Shown here: positions 45,169 to 57,623 of the stretch, piece after piece
Layout of the letters: every line of letters begins with the position of its first letter
How positions within the stretch are numbered: the stretch's first letter is position 1
Origin: Hydrogenophaga sp. IBVHS2
GTDB taxonomy: Bacteria > Pseudomonadota > Gammaproteobacteria > Burkholderiales > Burkholderiaceae_C
Direction: 5' to 3'
Assembly (NCBI RefSeq): GCF_002127215.1
Contig: NZ_NFUT01000001.1
Span: 310,001 to 374,000, forward strand
Length of the DNA stretch: 64,000 nucleotides
Program-made: the position numbers and the translations under genes
Notes under the pieces: generated by a model
What the model was told of the DNA's origin: nothing
The model's input: only the letters and a program-made list of their open reading frames with translations
Database searches by the model: none

Positions 45169-46037
45169 CACCGTGGCAGATGGAAGAGGGCGCCGAGCGC
45201 CACCGCCGGTTGCTGGAGAAGGCGGCGGCCGAGCCGGCGTCCGGCGGCCGCCAGGCCAGCTTCTCGCGGCCGCTGGTGCGCGGCGAGGTCGATGTCTCGC
45301 ACGGCCGCATCCTGTACCTGGAAGACGTGCATGTGAGCTTCGACGGCTTCAAGGCCATCAACGGCCTGTCGCTGGACATCGCGCCGGGCGAGCTGCGCTG
45401 CATCATCGGACCCAACGGTGCCGGCAAGACCACCATGATGGACATCATCACCGGCAAGACCCGGCCCGACCGGGGCACGGTGTTCTTCGGCAGCACCATC
45501 GACCTGCTGGCCCACCGCGAGGCCGAGATCGCCACCCTGGGCATCGGCCGCAAGTTCCAGAAACCCACGGTGTTCGAGAACCTCAGCGTCTACGAGAACC
45601 TGGAGCTGGCCCTGGCGGCCGACCGCCGGGTGGGCGCCGCGCTGCGCTTCCGGCCCGACGGTGCCCAGCGCGACCGGTTGTCCGAGGTGCTGGTCACCAT
45701 CCACCTGGCCGACCAGGTGCACCGGCAGGCCGGCCTGCTCAGCCACGGGCAGAAGCAGTGGCTGGAGATCGGCATGCTGCTGGTGCAGGACCCCAGGCTG
45801 CTGCTGCTGGACGAGCCGGTGGCCGGCATGACGGACGAGGAAACCGAGCGCACCGCCGAACTCTTCCGGGGCCTGGCCGGCCGCCATTCGCTCATGGTGG
45901 TGGAGCACGACATGGGGTTCGTGCGTGCGCTGGGCGGCAAGGTCACGGTGCTGTGCGATGGCGCGGTGCTGGCCGAGGGGTCGCTGGACGAGGTCCAGGC
46001 CGATGAACGCGTGATCGAGGTCTATCTGGGCCGCTGA
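45165..46037 (+). CDS. urtD: Urea ABC transporter ATP-binding protein UrtD
   Basis: 290 residues. An N-terminal extension of about 50 residues precedes an ABC domain with Walker A GPNGAGKTT, LSHGQKQWLEIGMLL signature and LLLLDEPVAGMTDEE Walker B. GGGAGG lies before ATG 45165. LivG-like subunit energising urea uptake. Confidence 0.95.
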   Translation: MTPWQMEEGAERHRRLLEKAAAEPASGGRQASFSRPLVRGEVDVSHGRILYLEDVHVSFDGFKAINGLSLDIAPGELRCIIGPNGAGKTTMMDIITGKTRPDRGTVFFGSTIDLLAHREAEIATLGIGRKFQKPTVFENLSVYENLELALAADRRVGAALRFRPDGAQRDRLSEVLVTIHLADQVHRQAGLLSHGQKQWLEIGMLLVQDPRLLLLDEPVAGMTDEETERTAELFRGLAGRHSLMVVEHDMGFVRALGGKVTVLCDGAVLAEGSLDEVQADERVIEVYLGR

Positions 46038-46044
46038 GGACAAC

Positions 46045-46743
46045 ATGAGCCTGCTGGAAGTCAAGGACGTCAATCAGTACTACGGCGGCAGCCACATCCT
46101 GCGCAACGTGGGATTCTCGGCCGCCAAGGGCGAGGTGACCGTGGTGCTGGGCCGCAACGGCGTGGGCAAGACCACGCTGCTCAAGGCCCTCATGGGCCTG
46201 GTGCCGGTGGTCAGCGGCAGCGTGGTGCTCGATGGCCAGGCCATCACCACCCGCACGCCGTACGAACGTGCCCGCCTGGGCATGGGTTATGTACCGCAGG
46301 GCCGCGAGATCTTCGGGCGGCTCACGGTGCACGAGAACCTGCTCATGGGGCTGGCCACCCGGCCCGGCAGCACCCCGGTGCCCGAGGAGCTGTTCGAGCT
46401 GTTTCCGGTGCTGCGCCAGATGCTGGACCGCCGGGGCGGCGATCTCTCGGGCGGGCAGCAGCAGCAGCTGGCGATTGCGCGGGCGCTGGCCAGCGGTCCG
46501 CGGGTGCTGATGCTCGACGAGCCCACCGAGGGCATCCAGCCCAACATCATCAAGGACATCGGGCGGGTCATCCGCATGCTGGCCGACCGCGGCGACATGG
46601 CCATCGTGCTGGTCGAGCAGTACTACGATTTCGCCGAGGCCCTGGCCGACCGCTATGTGGTGATGGAGCGTGGCGAGGTGGTGGCCAGCGGCCCGGGCAG
46701 CGAGATGTCCACGCGCGGCGTGCGGCAGATGATCGCCATCTGA
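46045..46743 (+). CDS. urtE: Urea ABC transporter ATP-binding protein UrtE
   Basis: 232 residues. Walker A GRNGVGKTT, signature LSGGQQQQLAIARAL, Walker B VLMLDEPTEGIQPNI. LivF-like second ATPase. Preceded by GAGGA. The last gene of urtABCDE; the next gene converges from the minus strand after 10 bases. Confidence 0.95.
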   Translation: MSLLEVKDVNQYYGGSHILRNVGFSAAKGEVTVVLGRNGVGKTTLLKALMGLVPVVSGSVVLDGQAITTRTPYERARLGMGYVPQGREIFGRLTVHENLLMGLATRPGSTPVPEELFELFPVLRQMLDRRGGDLSGGQQQQLAIARALASGPRVLMLDEPTEGIQPNIIKDIGRVIRMLADRGDMAIVLVEQYYDFAEALADRYVVMERGEVVASGPGSEMSTRGVRQMIAI

Positions 46744-46753
46744 CGGCGGGGCT

Positions 46754-48439
46754 TCAGGCCACCGTGGCTTCGTCGAGCAGGCCGGGTCGCGTGGGCGTGC
46801 GGAAGCCGGCCGGCAGCGCCACGCCGCCGGACTCGACCTCCCGGCTCTCGCCCAGCCGTGGCGGGCGCGCCCGGTAACGCTCCCGCAGGTCGTCCACCTG
46901 GACCTGCAGTTCATCGGCATCCGGAATGCGGTCGCGGTAACGGGCCAGCAGCTGGTGGGCCGACTCCAGCAGCTTGCCGTTGAGGGTGCGGGTGCCGTCG
47001 GCCAGCAGCTGCACGGCGGTGGCGCGCGGGTCGCCCTTGAGCGTCATGCGCATGGCGTCTTCGGTCATCTTCAGGATGCGGGCATGGCCGTCGCGCAGGA
47101 TGGTGGTCCAGGCGTCGTTGCCTCCGCGAGCGGCTCCGGCCAGCAGCTCGCTGAGCGACCGGCCGGTGCCGAAGCGCAGGGCCAGGGCCTCGACCACGAT
47201 GTCGGCATCCGGCGGTGGTGAACCGGCCTTGTGCAGCCGGGCCATCAGTCCCAGCAGGTTGCAGGCCGACTCGAAATCGAACGCCGGTTCGGTGACGCTG
47301 GCCGACAGGCGCTTGACCGTGTCCACCGCCACCTGGGGCTGCTTGTGCTGCAGGGCATTGAGGGCGGTCACCACATCGAGCAGGGCCTGTGGCCGCTCGG
47401 GCTCGAAGGCGCGGTCGCGCAGGCGGGTCATGTGTTCCACGCACGACAGCAGGCCGCGGTGGTCGTTGTTGTCCAGCCGGGCGAAGGCCAGCAGCACCAG
47501 GGCCTGGGGGTCGAACAGCTTGCTGTCCAGACCGGCGCGGGTGGCGCGGTCGAGCTTCTCCAGACCCACGCCGCGGTCACCGGCGTAGAACGCCAGCGTG
47601 CCGTGCTTGAGCAGGCGTGTGATGGACGACGGCGTGAGGCGGGTGGCCATCTCGAAGGTGGACAGCGCGTTCTCGAGCTGGCCCAGCTCGAACTGGGCCC
47701 GCCCCATGACGTCGTAGGCATCGGCATAGGCGTCGTCGTCGCTGATCAGGGCCTGCAGCGTGCTCATGGCCCGGGCGGGCTGCCCGCCCTCGATCTGGGC
47801 CCGTGCCACGCCCAGGCGGGCCCAGGGCAGGGTCTTGGCCTCGATCACCGCCTCGTAGAGCTTCTTCGCGTCGTCGACGGCACCGCTGCGCAGCATGAGT
47901 TCGGCACCGATGCGCGCCGCATACAGCCAGTAGGGCTGGCGCGACTCGAAGCGCTGCAGGCACAGCTGGGAAGCGGTGTCGAAGTCCTGCCGGTCGATGG
48001 CGCTGAAGATGTCCTGCAGCGCCCGCTTGCGCTGGCGTGCCTGCAGGATGCGTTCGTGCAGCCGTGCGGCGGTGTGCGGCTTGAGCAGGTAGGCGTCCAG
48101 CGCCGACTCGGCCGCCTCGGCCACCTTGCTGTAGGTGGCCTCCGCCGTGAGCATGATGAACACCGTGTAGAAGGGCAGGATCTGGTTGCGCCGCAGGTCG
48201 TCCAGCAGTTCCTGGCCCGAACTGCTGTCGCGGTCGAACTCCTGCTCGCAGATCACCACGTCGAAGCGGGAAGCCTCGAGCTTGCGGCGCGCGTCGTGCA
48301 GGCGCGAGCACTGCACCACGTTGCCCAGGCCGAGCTCGCGCAGCTGGGCCACCAGGATCGAGCGCGACTGGGGGTTGCCCTCGATGACCAGGGCAGTGGC
48401 TTCGTGCAGCGGAAGGGGTGCAGCAGGCTGAATGAACAT
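46754..48439 (-). CDS. Pseudo-receiver plus TPR-repeat protein
   Basis: 561 residues. The first 130 form a receiver-like fold, but the phosphoacceptor position is Glu65 (VVICEQEF) and the acidic pair is EG (VIEGNPQ); the Lys is kept (YLLKPHT). Residues about 140-450 are helical TPR-type repeats (RLGVARAQIEGGQPARAM, AQFELGQLENALSTFEMAT). A phosphomimetic Glu suggests constitutive or unphosphorylated function. It lies between urtE and ureD with 121 bases upstream that hold GC-rich palindromes but no clear promoter. Role unknown. Confidence 0.78.
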   Translation of the reverse strand: MFIQPAAPLPLHEATALVIEGNPQSRSILVAQLRELGLGNVVQCSRLHDARRKLEASRFDVVICEQEFDRDSSSGQELLDDLRRNQILPFYTVFIMLTAEATYSKVAEAAESALDAYLLKPHTAARLHERILQARQRKRALQDIFSAIDRQDFDTASQLCLQRFESRQPYWLYAARIGAELMLRSGAVDDAKKLYEAVIEAKTLPWARLGVARAQIEGGQPARAMSTLQALISDDDAYADAYDVMGRAQFELGQLENALSTFEMATRLTPSSITRLLKHGTLAFYAGDRGVGLEKLDRATRAGLDSKLFDPQALVLLAFARLDNNDHRGLLSCVEHMTRLRDRAFEPERPQALLDVVTALNALQHKQPQVAVDTVKRLSASVTEPAFDFESACNLLGLMARLHKAGSPPPDADIVVEALALRFGTGRSLSELLAGAARGGNDAWTTILRDGHARILKMTEDAMRMTLKGDPRATAVQLLADGTRTLNGKLLESAHQLLARYRDRIPDADELQVQVDDLRERYRARPPRLGESREVESGGVALPAGFRTPTRPGLLDEATVA

Positions 48440-48560
48440 GCGGATGCGTTCCCCGCGCGGGATGCAGCGGGGCCAAGCTGCATTCTGGGTGGCATCGGGC
48501 CCCGGCCAAGGCCGGAAAAGCGGGCGGCCGGCCCGGGAATTCCGGGCTTTGGCGGCGGCG

Positions 48561-49388
48561 TCAGATCCGCCAGATGCGTGGCGCTTCGGTGCTCAGGCCC
48601 CAGGCGGCGGCCCGCCAGGTCGCCCACACGGTCTGGAAGGCAGCCATCAGCGGCTCCACCAGGGCGGCGGTGGCCCGCACCACCACCATGTGGGGGTTGG
48701 GCGAGGTGGCGGCCACCCGCACCGGTCCGCTGTCGGGCAGCACCGCACGGGCCGCTTCCAGCAAGGCTTCGGTGCGTTGACGACCCAGCGGCTGGCCGCT
48801 GGCCAGCCACAGGCTGCCCAGGCAGCGCTGCCCGTCCAGCCCCACCGGGCTGTGCAGCAGCCGGGTGTCGGCCGCATCGATGAGCGACCGCTCCAGCCAC
48901 AGGCCGTCCACCGACAGCTTCTGGGCGATGCGGCCCCGGTCGAACGCCTGGTCGGCGGCCGGCAGACCCAGGGCGCACACGTCCCAGCCCATGACTTCGG
49001 CATCGCCCCGCAGCACCATCTCGACCTGGTTGAGGGCGTCGCAGCCCGGGTAGGCCAGGGTTTCCAGCGGCACCCACTCCAGCCGCGCGCCGGGGTGCAG
49101 GTCCAGCCGCACCCGCTGCGCGGCGAGCCCGGCCTCGCTGCGGTAGAAGCGGGTTGCGCCCGGGGTGGACAGCAGCGCATGGGCGCCGCCGTGCACCGTC
49201 ACGCCGATGTCCAGCGTGTCGCCGCCCACCAGCCCGGCCGGCGGGTGCACCAGCACGTTGTGGCAGATCGCATCGCCCTCGGGGTACAGGCTCTTGAGCA
49301 CCCGCAGCGGGCCGCTGTGGTCGTGCTGCAGCACGGTGCGGCCGAGCTGCAGGGTGTAGTCCAGGTCGAGTCGGGCCTGCCAGGGCAT
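48561..49388 (-). CDS. ureD: Urease accessory protein UreD (UreH)
   Basis: 275 residues. HPPAGLVGGDTLDIGVTVHGGAHALLSTPGATRFYRS is the UreD core region (key part GGDTLDI and TPGATRFYRS). UreD binds urease apoprotein and UreFG during nickel insertion. Normally next to ureA, here it is about 12 kb from the other ure genes, with urtABCDE and regulators between, and on the same strand as ureA-G. The maeB gene ends 13 bases upstream of its start. Confidence 0.94.
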   Translation of the reverse strand: MPWQARLDLDYTLQLGRTVLQHDHSGPLRVLKSLYPEGDAICHNVLVHPPAGLVGGDTLDIGVTVHGGAHALLSTPGATRFYRSEAGLAAQRVRLDLHPGARLEWVPLETLAYPGCDALNQVEMVLRGDAEVMGWDVCALGLPAADQAFDRGRIAQKLSVDGLWLERSLIDAADTRLLHSPVGLDGQRCLGSLWLASGQPLGRQRTEALLEAARAVLPDSGPVRVAATSPNPHMVVVRATAALVEPLMAAFQTVWATWRAAAWGLSTEAPRIWRI

Positions 49389-49401
49389 GGGCAGCAGGTT
49401 C

Positions 49402-51687
<2,286 letters not shown>

Positions 51688-51777
51688 GGCTTGTCTCCGG
51701 TCGGCACGGGCGCTTTGCGCCCAAAAAGGGACCGATTGTGCTCCTGTCGGCAGCGGTCCCGCCGGCACCGGGACATG

Positions 51778-51802
51778 AAAAAACCCGCCACAGGGGCGGG
51801 TT
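51778..51802 (-). terminator. Rho-independent terminator after the TonB-like lipoprotein gene
   Basis: AACCCGCC (51782-51789) pairs with GGCGGGTT (51795-51802) across five bases. On the minus strand it is followed by a U-run (A at 51778-51783). It lies 25 bases past the end of the lipoprotein gene and ahead of maeB. Confidence 0.75.
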
Positions 51803-51826
51803 GGCGAGCGGTCGGCGCGGGCGCCG

Positions 51827-52354
51827 TCACTTGCTGCGCTGGCCCTCGGTCAGGGTGTCGAGCTGGAAGCGTCCGCTCTTGTCCCAGAGCCACACATCGG
51901 TGTAGGTGACCCGGCCCATGCGCACCGGCGCCGGGAACGGCGCGGCCGAGCGCACGGTGCGTTCGATCTCGCGCATCACGTCGGGCACATGGCTGGGGGC
52001 GCGCATCCAGCTCAGGTTGCGCACATTGCCCAGGTGGTCCACTTCCACCTGCAGCACGCCCACCGCATGCATCAGGGGCGGCAGCTGCCCCTTGTAGATG
52101 CGCTCGCTGTTGAGCTTGTAGATGTGCTGGGCGCCGTCCTTGCGGTATTCCAGCGGCGATGTGGCGTTGGACACCAGCTTGGGCTGTGGCGCCACCACGG
52201 CCGGCGGAGGCGGCGGCGGAGGTGGCGGGGGCGGCGGCGGCGCCGGGGGCAGGGGCGCGGCGCAGGAGGCCAGCAGCACGGCGGTGGCTGCCCCCAGCCA
52301 GCCCCAGGGGCGGCGAAGCGTCAGGGGCCGGGGAGCGGGAGGAATGTCGTTCAT
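51827..52354 (-). CDS. Lipoprotein with polyproline linker and TonB-C-like domain
   Basis: 175 residues. A hydrophobic segment ends in a lipobox LASC (Cys31). A run of 13 consecutive Pro follows, then a C-terminal domain resembling the TonB C-terminus (VGVLQVEVDHLGNVRNLSW, APFPAPVRMG). Unlike TonB it would be lipid-anchored rather than spanning the inner membrane by an uncleaved helix. It has no ExbB/ExbD neighbours. Possibly a structural or envelope-spanning factor; function unknown. The 276-base gap upstream to the next gene shows no convincing promoter. Confidence 0.72.
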   Translation of the reverse strand: MNDIPPAPRPLTLRRPWGWLGAATAVLLASCAAPLPPAPPPPPPPPPPPPPAVVAPQPKLVSNATSPLEYRKDGAQHIYKLNSERIYKGQLPPLMHAVGVLQVEVDHLGNVRNLSWMRAPSHVPDVMREIERTVRSAAPFPAPVRMGRVTYTDVWLWDKSGRFQLDTLTEGQRSK

Positions 52355-52630
52355 GGATGGGACCTCGCAGGGGCGGGGGAGGGGGCCGTCGGGCAATCGC
52401 TCGGCGCGCCGAAGTGTAGTTCCGAACCGGCTCCGCCTTGACGGAGTTATCACGCAAACCTGCGTCGCCAAACACGCCTTACCTCCAGACACAGATCTGT
52501 GGCCGACGAGCGCCAGGCCCGCTGCCGTTCGATAGCCCGGGTTCTTCCGTCTGTCGCCGTGGGGCCATGGCTTCTGCGGTACCCTCACCGGCATCCGTTT
52601 TGCACCCACCCGTTTCAGATTCACATCAGC

Positions 52631-53737
<1,107 letters not shown>

Positions 53738-53753
53738 TCGGGACCGCAGCGCC

Positions 53754-54419
53754 ATGGCCGATCGACCGCGCCGCTTCGACCTGATCGCCTTCGACTGGGA
53801 CGGCACGCTCTACGACAGCACCGCCGTGATTGCGCGCTGCATCCAGCGGGCGGTGGCCGACGTGGGGGGCACCGTGCCCACCGACGAGGCGGCGCGTTAC
53901 GTGATCGGCATGGGCCTGATGCAGGCCCTGGCCCATGCGGCACCCGACGTGCCGCCCGAGCGCTACCCGCAGCTCGGCGAGCGGTATCGCCACCATTACA
54001 TGGCGCACCAGAACGACCTGTCGCTGTTCGATGGCGTGCTGCCGCTGCTGCACGGCCTGCGCGAACGTCACCACTGGCTGGCGGTGGCCACCGGCAAGAG
54101 CCGGCGCGGTCTGGATGAAGTGCTGCACACGGTCGAGCTCAAGGGCATGTTCGACGGCTCGCGCACCGCTGACGAGACCGCCGGCAAGCCCCACCCGCGC
54201 ATGCTGCACGAGCTGATGCGCGAGTTCGGTGTGGAGCCTGAGCGCACCCTCATGATCGGCGACACCACGCACGACCTGCAGATGGCGCTCAACGCCGGCT
54301 GCGCCAGCGTGGCCGTGAGCTACGGCGCGCACGAGCCCGCCACGTTTGCCGAGCTGCGGCCGCTGGCCGTGGCCCATTCGGTGGCCGAGCTGCAGCGCTG
54401 GCTGGACGACAACGCCTGA
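53754..54419 (+). CDS. HAD-family phosphatase (phosphoglycolate-phosphatase-like)
   Basis: 221 residues. HAD motifs: AFDWDGTLYDS, VATGKSRRGL, KPHPRMLHELM and MIGDTTHDLQMALNAG. The alpha-helical cap is of the Gph/PGP type. In related Burkholderiales a gene of this type sits between rluC and a Rieske gene. Substrate unknown. The Rieske gene starts 11 bases downstream. Confidence 0.9.
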   Translation: MADRPRRFDLIAFDWDGTLYDSTAVIARCIQRAVADVGGTVPTDEAARYVIGMGLMQALAHAAPDVPPERYPQLGERYRHHYMAHQNDLSLFDGVLPLLHGLRERHHWLAVATGKSRRGLDEVLHTVELKGMFDGSRTADETAGKPHPRMLHELMREFGVEPERTLMIGDTTHDLQMALNAGCASVAVSYGAHEPATFAELRPLAVAHSVAELQRWLDDNA

Positions 54420-54430
54420 CCCCTCGCACC

Positions 54431-54805
54431 ATGACGCCCGCCGACGACCTGATCCCGCTGTGCAACAGCGCCGACCTGCAGGACGCAGGGCGTGCCGTGC
54501 CGTTCGACATCAACTACGCGGGCCAGACCTGCCGTGCCTTTGCCATCCGCTGGCAGGGCAGGGTCCACGCCTACCTGAACCGCTGCACCCATGTGGCCAT
54601 GGAGCTGGACTGGCAGCCCGATCGCTTTTTCGACGATTCCGGCCAGTGGCTGCTGTGCGCCACCCACGGGGCCCACTACCGGCCCGACACCGGCGCCTGC
54701 CAGGGCGGGCCGTGCCGGGGCGGGCTGGTCAGGATCGAGCTGGTGGAAGACCGTGGGGTCGTTCACTGGCGGTCACAATACCCGTTCAAACCGGTGGAAT
54801 TCTGA
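54431..54805 (+). CDS. Rieske [2Fe-2S] protein
   Basis: 124 residues. Cluster ligands C52-T-H54 and C76-A-T-H79 (CTHVAMEL, LLCATHGAHY) make a ferredoxin-type Rieske domain. No signal peptide or membrane segment, so it is cytoplasmic. It lies between the HAD phosphatase and the S49 protease, a conserved trio in this order whose joint function is unknown to me. Confidence 0.9.
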   Translation: MTPADDLIPLCNSADLQDAGRAVPFDINYAGQTCRAFAIRWQGRVHAYLNRCTHVAMELDWQPDRFFDDSGQWLLCATHGAHYRPDTGACQGGPCRGGLVRIELVEDRGVVHWRSQYPFKPVEF

Positions 54806-54831
54806 AACCCCGAGCCTGCAGGCGCCCACAC

Positions 54832-55857
54832 ATGAACGAACACGACCCCTTCCCCATGACGTCTCCCGGCAGCCTGGGTGATGCCGCCGACAAGGCCGCC
54901 CGGCCCGCGCCGGCGCCGGCATCCGCTGTGGCCGGCTGGGAGCGCGAGGCCATCGAAAAGCTGCTGTTCGCCAACCTGCGCGAGCAGCAGGCGGCCCGCC
55001 GCTGGCGCATGTTCTCGCGCCTGGTGTGGATGGTGCTGTTCGGCGCCCTGGTGTGGCTGATCTATTCGGCCGAGTCCAGCAGCAGCTCCAGCAGCGCACC
55101 GCACACGGCGGTCATCAACGTCAAGGGCGAGATCGCCGACGGCGCCGAGGCCAGTGCCGAGAACATCGTGGGCTCGCTCAAGTCCGCCTTCGAGGACAGC
55201 GGCTCCCAGGCCGTGGTGCTGCTGATCAATTCGCCCGGCGGCAGCCCGGTGCAGGCCGGCATCATCAACGACGAGATCACCCGCCTCAAGGCGCTGCACA
55301 ACAAGAAGGTGTATGCCGTGGTGGAGGAAACCTGCGCCTCGGCGGCCTACTACATCGCGGCGGCCGCCGACGAGATCTATGTGGACAAGGCCAGCCTGGT
55401 GGGGAGCATCGGCGTGCTCATGGACGGCTTCGGCTTCACCGGCCTGATGGACAAGCTGGGCATCGAGCGCCGCCTCATGACCGCCGGCGCCAACAAGGGC
55501 ATGCTCGATCCGTTCAGCCCGCAGGACGAGACCCAGCGCGCCTACATCCAGTCCATGCTGGGCGAGATCCACGCCCAGTTCATCGCGGTGGTCAAGAAAG
55601 GCCGTGGCGAGCGCCTGAAGGAAGGCCCAGACACCTTCAGCGGCCTGGTCTGGAGCGGCCAGCAGGCGGTGCAGCTGGGTCTGGCCGACGGCCTGGGCAA
55701 CCTGGACTTCGTGGCCCGCGAGATCGTCAAGGCCGAGGACATCGTGGATTACACCCACCGCGAGAACGTGGGCCTTCGCCTGGCCAAGCGCTTCGGCGCC
55801 AGCGTGGGCGAAGGCCTGTTCCACGCCGCCCGTGCCGCCGGCGTGCAGCTGCGCTGA
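54832..55857 (+). CDS. sppA: Signal peptide peptidase SppA-like S49 protease
   Basis: 341 residues: a cytoplasmic N-terminal tail, one transmembrane helix near 64-82, a Ser-rich linker, and an S49 domain (LLINSPGGSPVQAG; nucleophile Ser in CASAAYYIA; Lys in DEIYVDKASLVGSIG). The short single-domain form is common outside enterics. It degrades leftover signal peptides or membrane fragments. Followed after 84 bases by galU. Confidence 0.92.
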   Translation: MNEHDPFPMTSPGSLGDAADKAARPAPAPASAVAGWEREAIEKLLFANLREQQAARRWRMFSRLVWMVLFGALVWLIYSAESSSSSSSAPHTAVINVKGEIADGAEASAENIVGSLKSAFEDSGSQAVVLLINSPGGSPVQAGIINDEITRLKALHNKKVYAVVEETCASAAYYIAAAADEIYVDKASLVGSIGVLMDGFGFTGLMDKLGIERRLMTAGANKGMLDPFSPQDETQRAYIQSMLGEIHAQFIAVVKKGRGERLKEGPDTFSGLVWSGQQAVQLGLADGLGNLDFVAREIVKAEDIVDYTHRENVGLRLAKRFGASVGEGLFHAARAAGVQLR

Positions 55858-55876
55858 TACGTCCGGATACGTCCGG
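55857..55876. repeat. Tandem 10-base repeat
   Basis: ATACGTCCGG occurs twice head to tail, starting at the last base of the sppA stop codon. It is short and may be chance; no function is evident. Confidence 0.4.
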
Positions 55877-55941
55877 GGCAGCAAGGGACACCCGGACTCC
55901 CTAAGATGCCGGGTTTTCCCTGATCTGGAGGACTTCCCCGC

Positions 55942-56829
55942 ATGACGCCCATCCGCAAGGCCGTGTTCCCCGTCGGTGGTCTCGGCACCCGATTCCTGCC
56001 GGCCACCAAGGCCATCCCGAAGGAAATGTTGCCGGTGGTCGACAAGCCGCTGATGCAGTACGCCGTGGAAGAGGCCTACGCCGCCGGCATCCGGGAAATG
56101 ATCTTCGTCACCGGCCGCAACAAGCGCGCCATCGAAGACCATTTCGACACCGCCTACGAGCTCGAAGCCGAGCTGGAGGCCGCCGGCAAGGGGGCGCTGC
56201 TGGAACTGGTGCATTCCATCAAGCCCGACGACATGGATGTGTTCTATGTGCGCCAGCCGCGCGCGCTGGGCCTGGGCCATGCGGTGCTGTGTGCCGAGCG
56301 TCTGGTTGGTGATCGGCCCTTTGCCGTGCTGCTGGCCGACGACCTCATGATGGGCCGCGACCAGCTCCAGGGCGGCCCCACCGTCCTGGGCCAGATGGTC
56401 GATGCCTTTGCGCGCAGCCCGGGCACCGTGCTGGCGGTGCAGGACGTGCCCCGGGCCGACACCCGCCGCTACGGCGTGGTCGATGTGCGCGGTGCATCGG
56501 CGCCGCTGGCCGAGGTGTTTGCCATGGTCGAAAAACCGCATCCGGACCAGGCGCCGTCGACGCTGGCGGTGGCCGGTCGCTACATCCTCACCCCGGCGGT
56601 GTTCGAGAGCATCCGCCGCCAGCCCCGCGGCGCCGGTGGCGAGATCCAGCTCACCGACGGCATTGCCGCGCTGATCGGCACCGAGAAGGTCCAGGCCTTC
56701 CGCTACGAAGGCCGCCGCTACGACTGCGGCAGCAAGGAAGGCTTTCTGGAAGCCACCATCGACCTGGCCCTGGCCAACCCCGACCTGTCCGCGTCGGTGC
56801 GCGCGCACCTGGCCAAGGTCATGGGCTGA
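55942..56829 (+). CDS. galU: UTP-glucose-1-phosphate uridylyltransferase
   Basis: 295 residues. The nucleotidyltransferase signature [20 protein letters not shown] opens the protein, with [13 protein letters not shown] and [12 protein letters not shown]. It makes UDP-glucose for lipopolysaccharide and capsule precursors. GGAGGA lies 10-15 bases before ATG 55942. It sits between sppA and a minus-strand pair, interrupting the sppA-maf-rpmF series found in relatives. Confidence 0.95.
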   Translation: MTPIRKAVFPVGGLGTRFLPATKAIPKEMLPVVDKPLMQYAVEEAYAAGIREMIFVTGRNKRAIEDHFDTAYELEAELEAAGKGALLELVHSIKPDDMDVFYVRQPRALGLGHAVLCAERLVGDRPFAVLLADDLMMGRDQLQGGPTVLGQMVDAFARSPGTVLAVQDVPRADTRRYGVVDVRGASAPLAEVFAMVEKPHPDQAPSTLAVAGRYILTPAVFESIRRQPRGAGGEIQLTDGIAALIGTEKVQAFRYEGRRYDCGSKEGFLEATIDLALANPDLSASVRAHLAKVMG

Positions 56830-56843
56830 TCGGACGGCGGGAT

Positions 56844-57623
56844 TCAGCCGCCCAGCATGAACACCGCCGGCAGGTTCAGCGGCAGGGCACCGGCCCAGCC
56901 AGGGTGCTGCCGCCAGTCGGCCACGGTGGCGCTGCGGATGGCCTGCGCCGGCAGGCCCAGCCCAGCCGCCACCGCCAGCCGGGTGCCGGGCTGCAGCGTC
57001 TGCACCAGCGCGGCCAGCAGCGCGGCGTTGCGGTAGGGCGTCTCGATCAGCAGCTGCGCCTGCTGCAGCTTCAGCGCGGTGTTCTCCAGCGCCTTCAGGC
57101 GCTGGGTGCGTTCGGCGGCGTCCTGCGGCACATAACCCACGAAGGCGAACTGCTGGCCGTTCAGGCCGCTGGCGGCCAGCGCCAGCATCAGCGACACCGG
57201 GCCGGTGAGCGGGCGCACCTCGATGCCCAGCGCATGTGCCGCGCGCACCACCGCGCTGCCCGGGTCGGCCACGGCCGGCATGCCGGCCTCGCTCACCAGG
57301 CCCATGTCGTGCCCCTGCAGGGCCGGGGCCAGCAGCGCGCGCGCGGCGCGGTCGAGTTCGGCGTCGGGCCGGTGGTCGCCCTTCTTGTGCGCGCTGCGGG
57401 GCAGTTCGCTGATCTGCTGAGCCTGCAGGGGCGCCGCCAGCGGGAGCACCGCATCGACCCGCTTGAGGAAGGCCCGGGTGGACTTGGCGTTCTCGCTGAT
57501 CCAGTGGGTCAGGGTGCTGGCGCTGCGCAGCGTGGCGTCGGGCAGCCAGGCGGTGATCGGCAGGCTGCTGTCCACCCCGAAGTCCAGCGGCGTGGGCACC
57601 AGGAACAGGCGGCCCAGGCTCAT
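56844..57623 (-). CDS. SAM-dependent methyltransferase, tetrapyrrole methylase/RsmI-like family
   Basis: 259 residues. GRLFLVPTPLDFGV, LVSEAGMPAVADPGSAVVRAAH, PLTGPVSLMLALAASG and LLIETPYRNAAL follow the RsmI pattern, but the sequence is divergent from typical RsmI (rRNA 2'-O-methyltransferase for C1402). It overlaps maf by four bases, a pairing common in Burkholderiales. Substrate uncertain. Confidence 0.87.
   Translation of the reverse strand: MSLGRLFLVPTPLDFGVDSSLPITAWLPDATLRSASTLTHWISENAKSTRAFLKRVDAVLPLAAPLQAQQISELPRSAHKKGDHRPDAELDRAARALLAPALQGHDMGLVSEAGMPAVADPGSAVVRAAHALGIEVRPLTGPVSLMLALAASGLNGQQFAFVGYVPQDAAERTQRLKALENTALKLQQAQLLIETPYRNAALLAALVQTLQPGTRLAVAAGLGLPAQAIRSATVADWRQHPGWAGALPLNLPAVFMLGG

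Noticed and set aside
48531..48547. GC-rich palindrome GCCCGGGAATTCCGGGC downstream of ureD
   Set aside because: No U-tract follows on either strand, so it is not supported as an intrinsic terminator.
55857..55876. Tandem ATACGTCCGG copies as the start of a CRISPR-like or variable repeat array
   Set aside because: Only two 10-base copies with no spacers; not an array.
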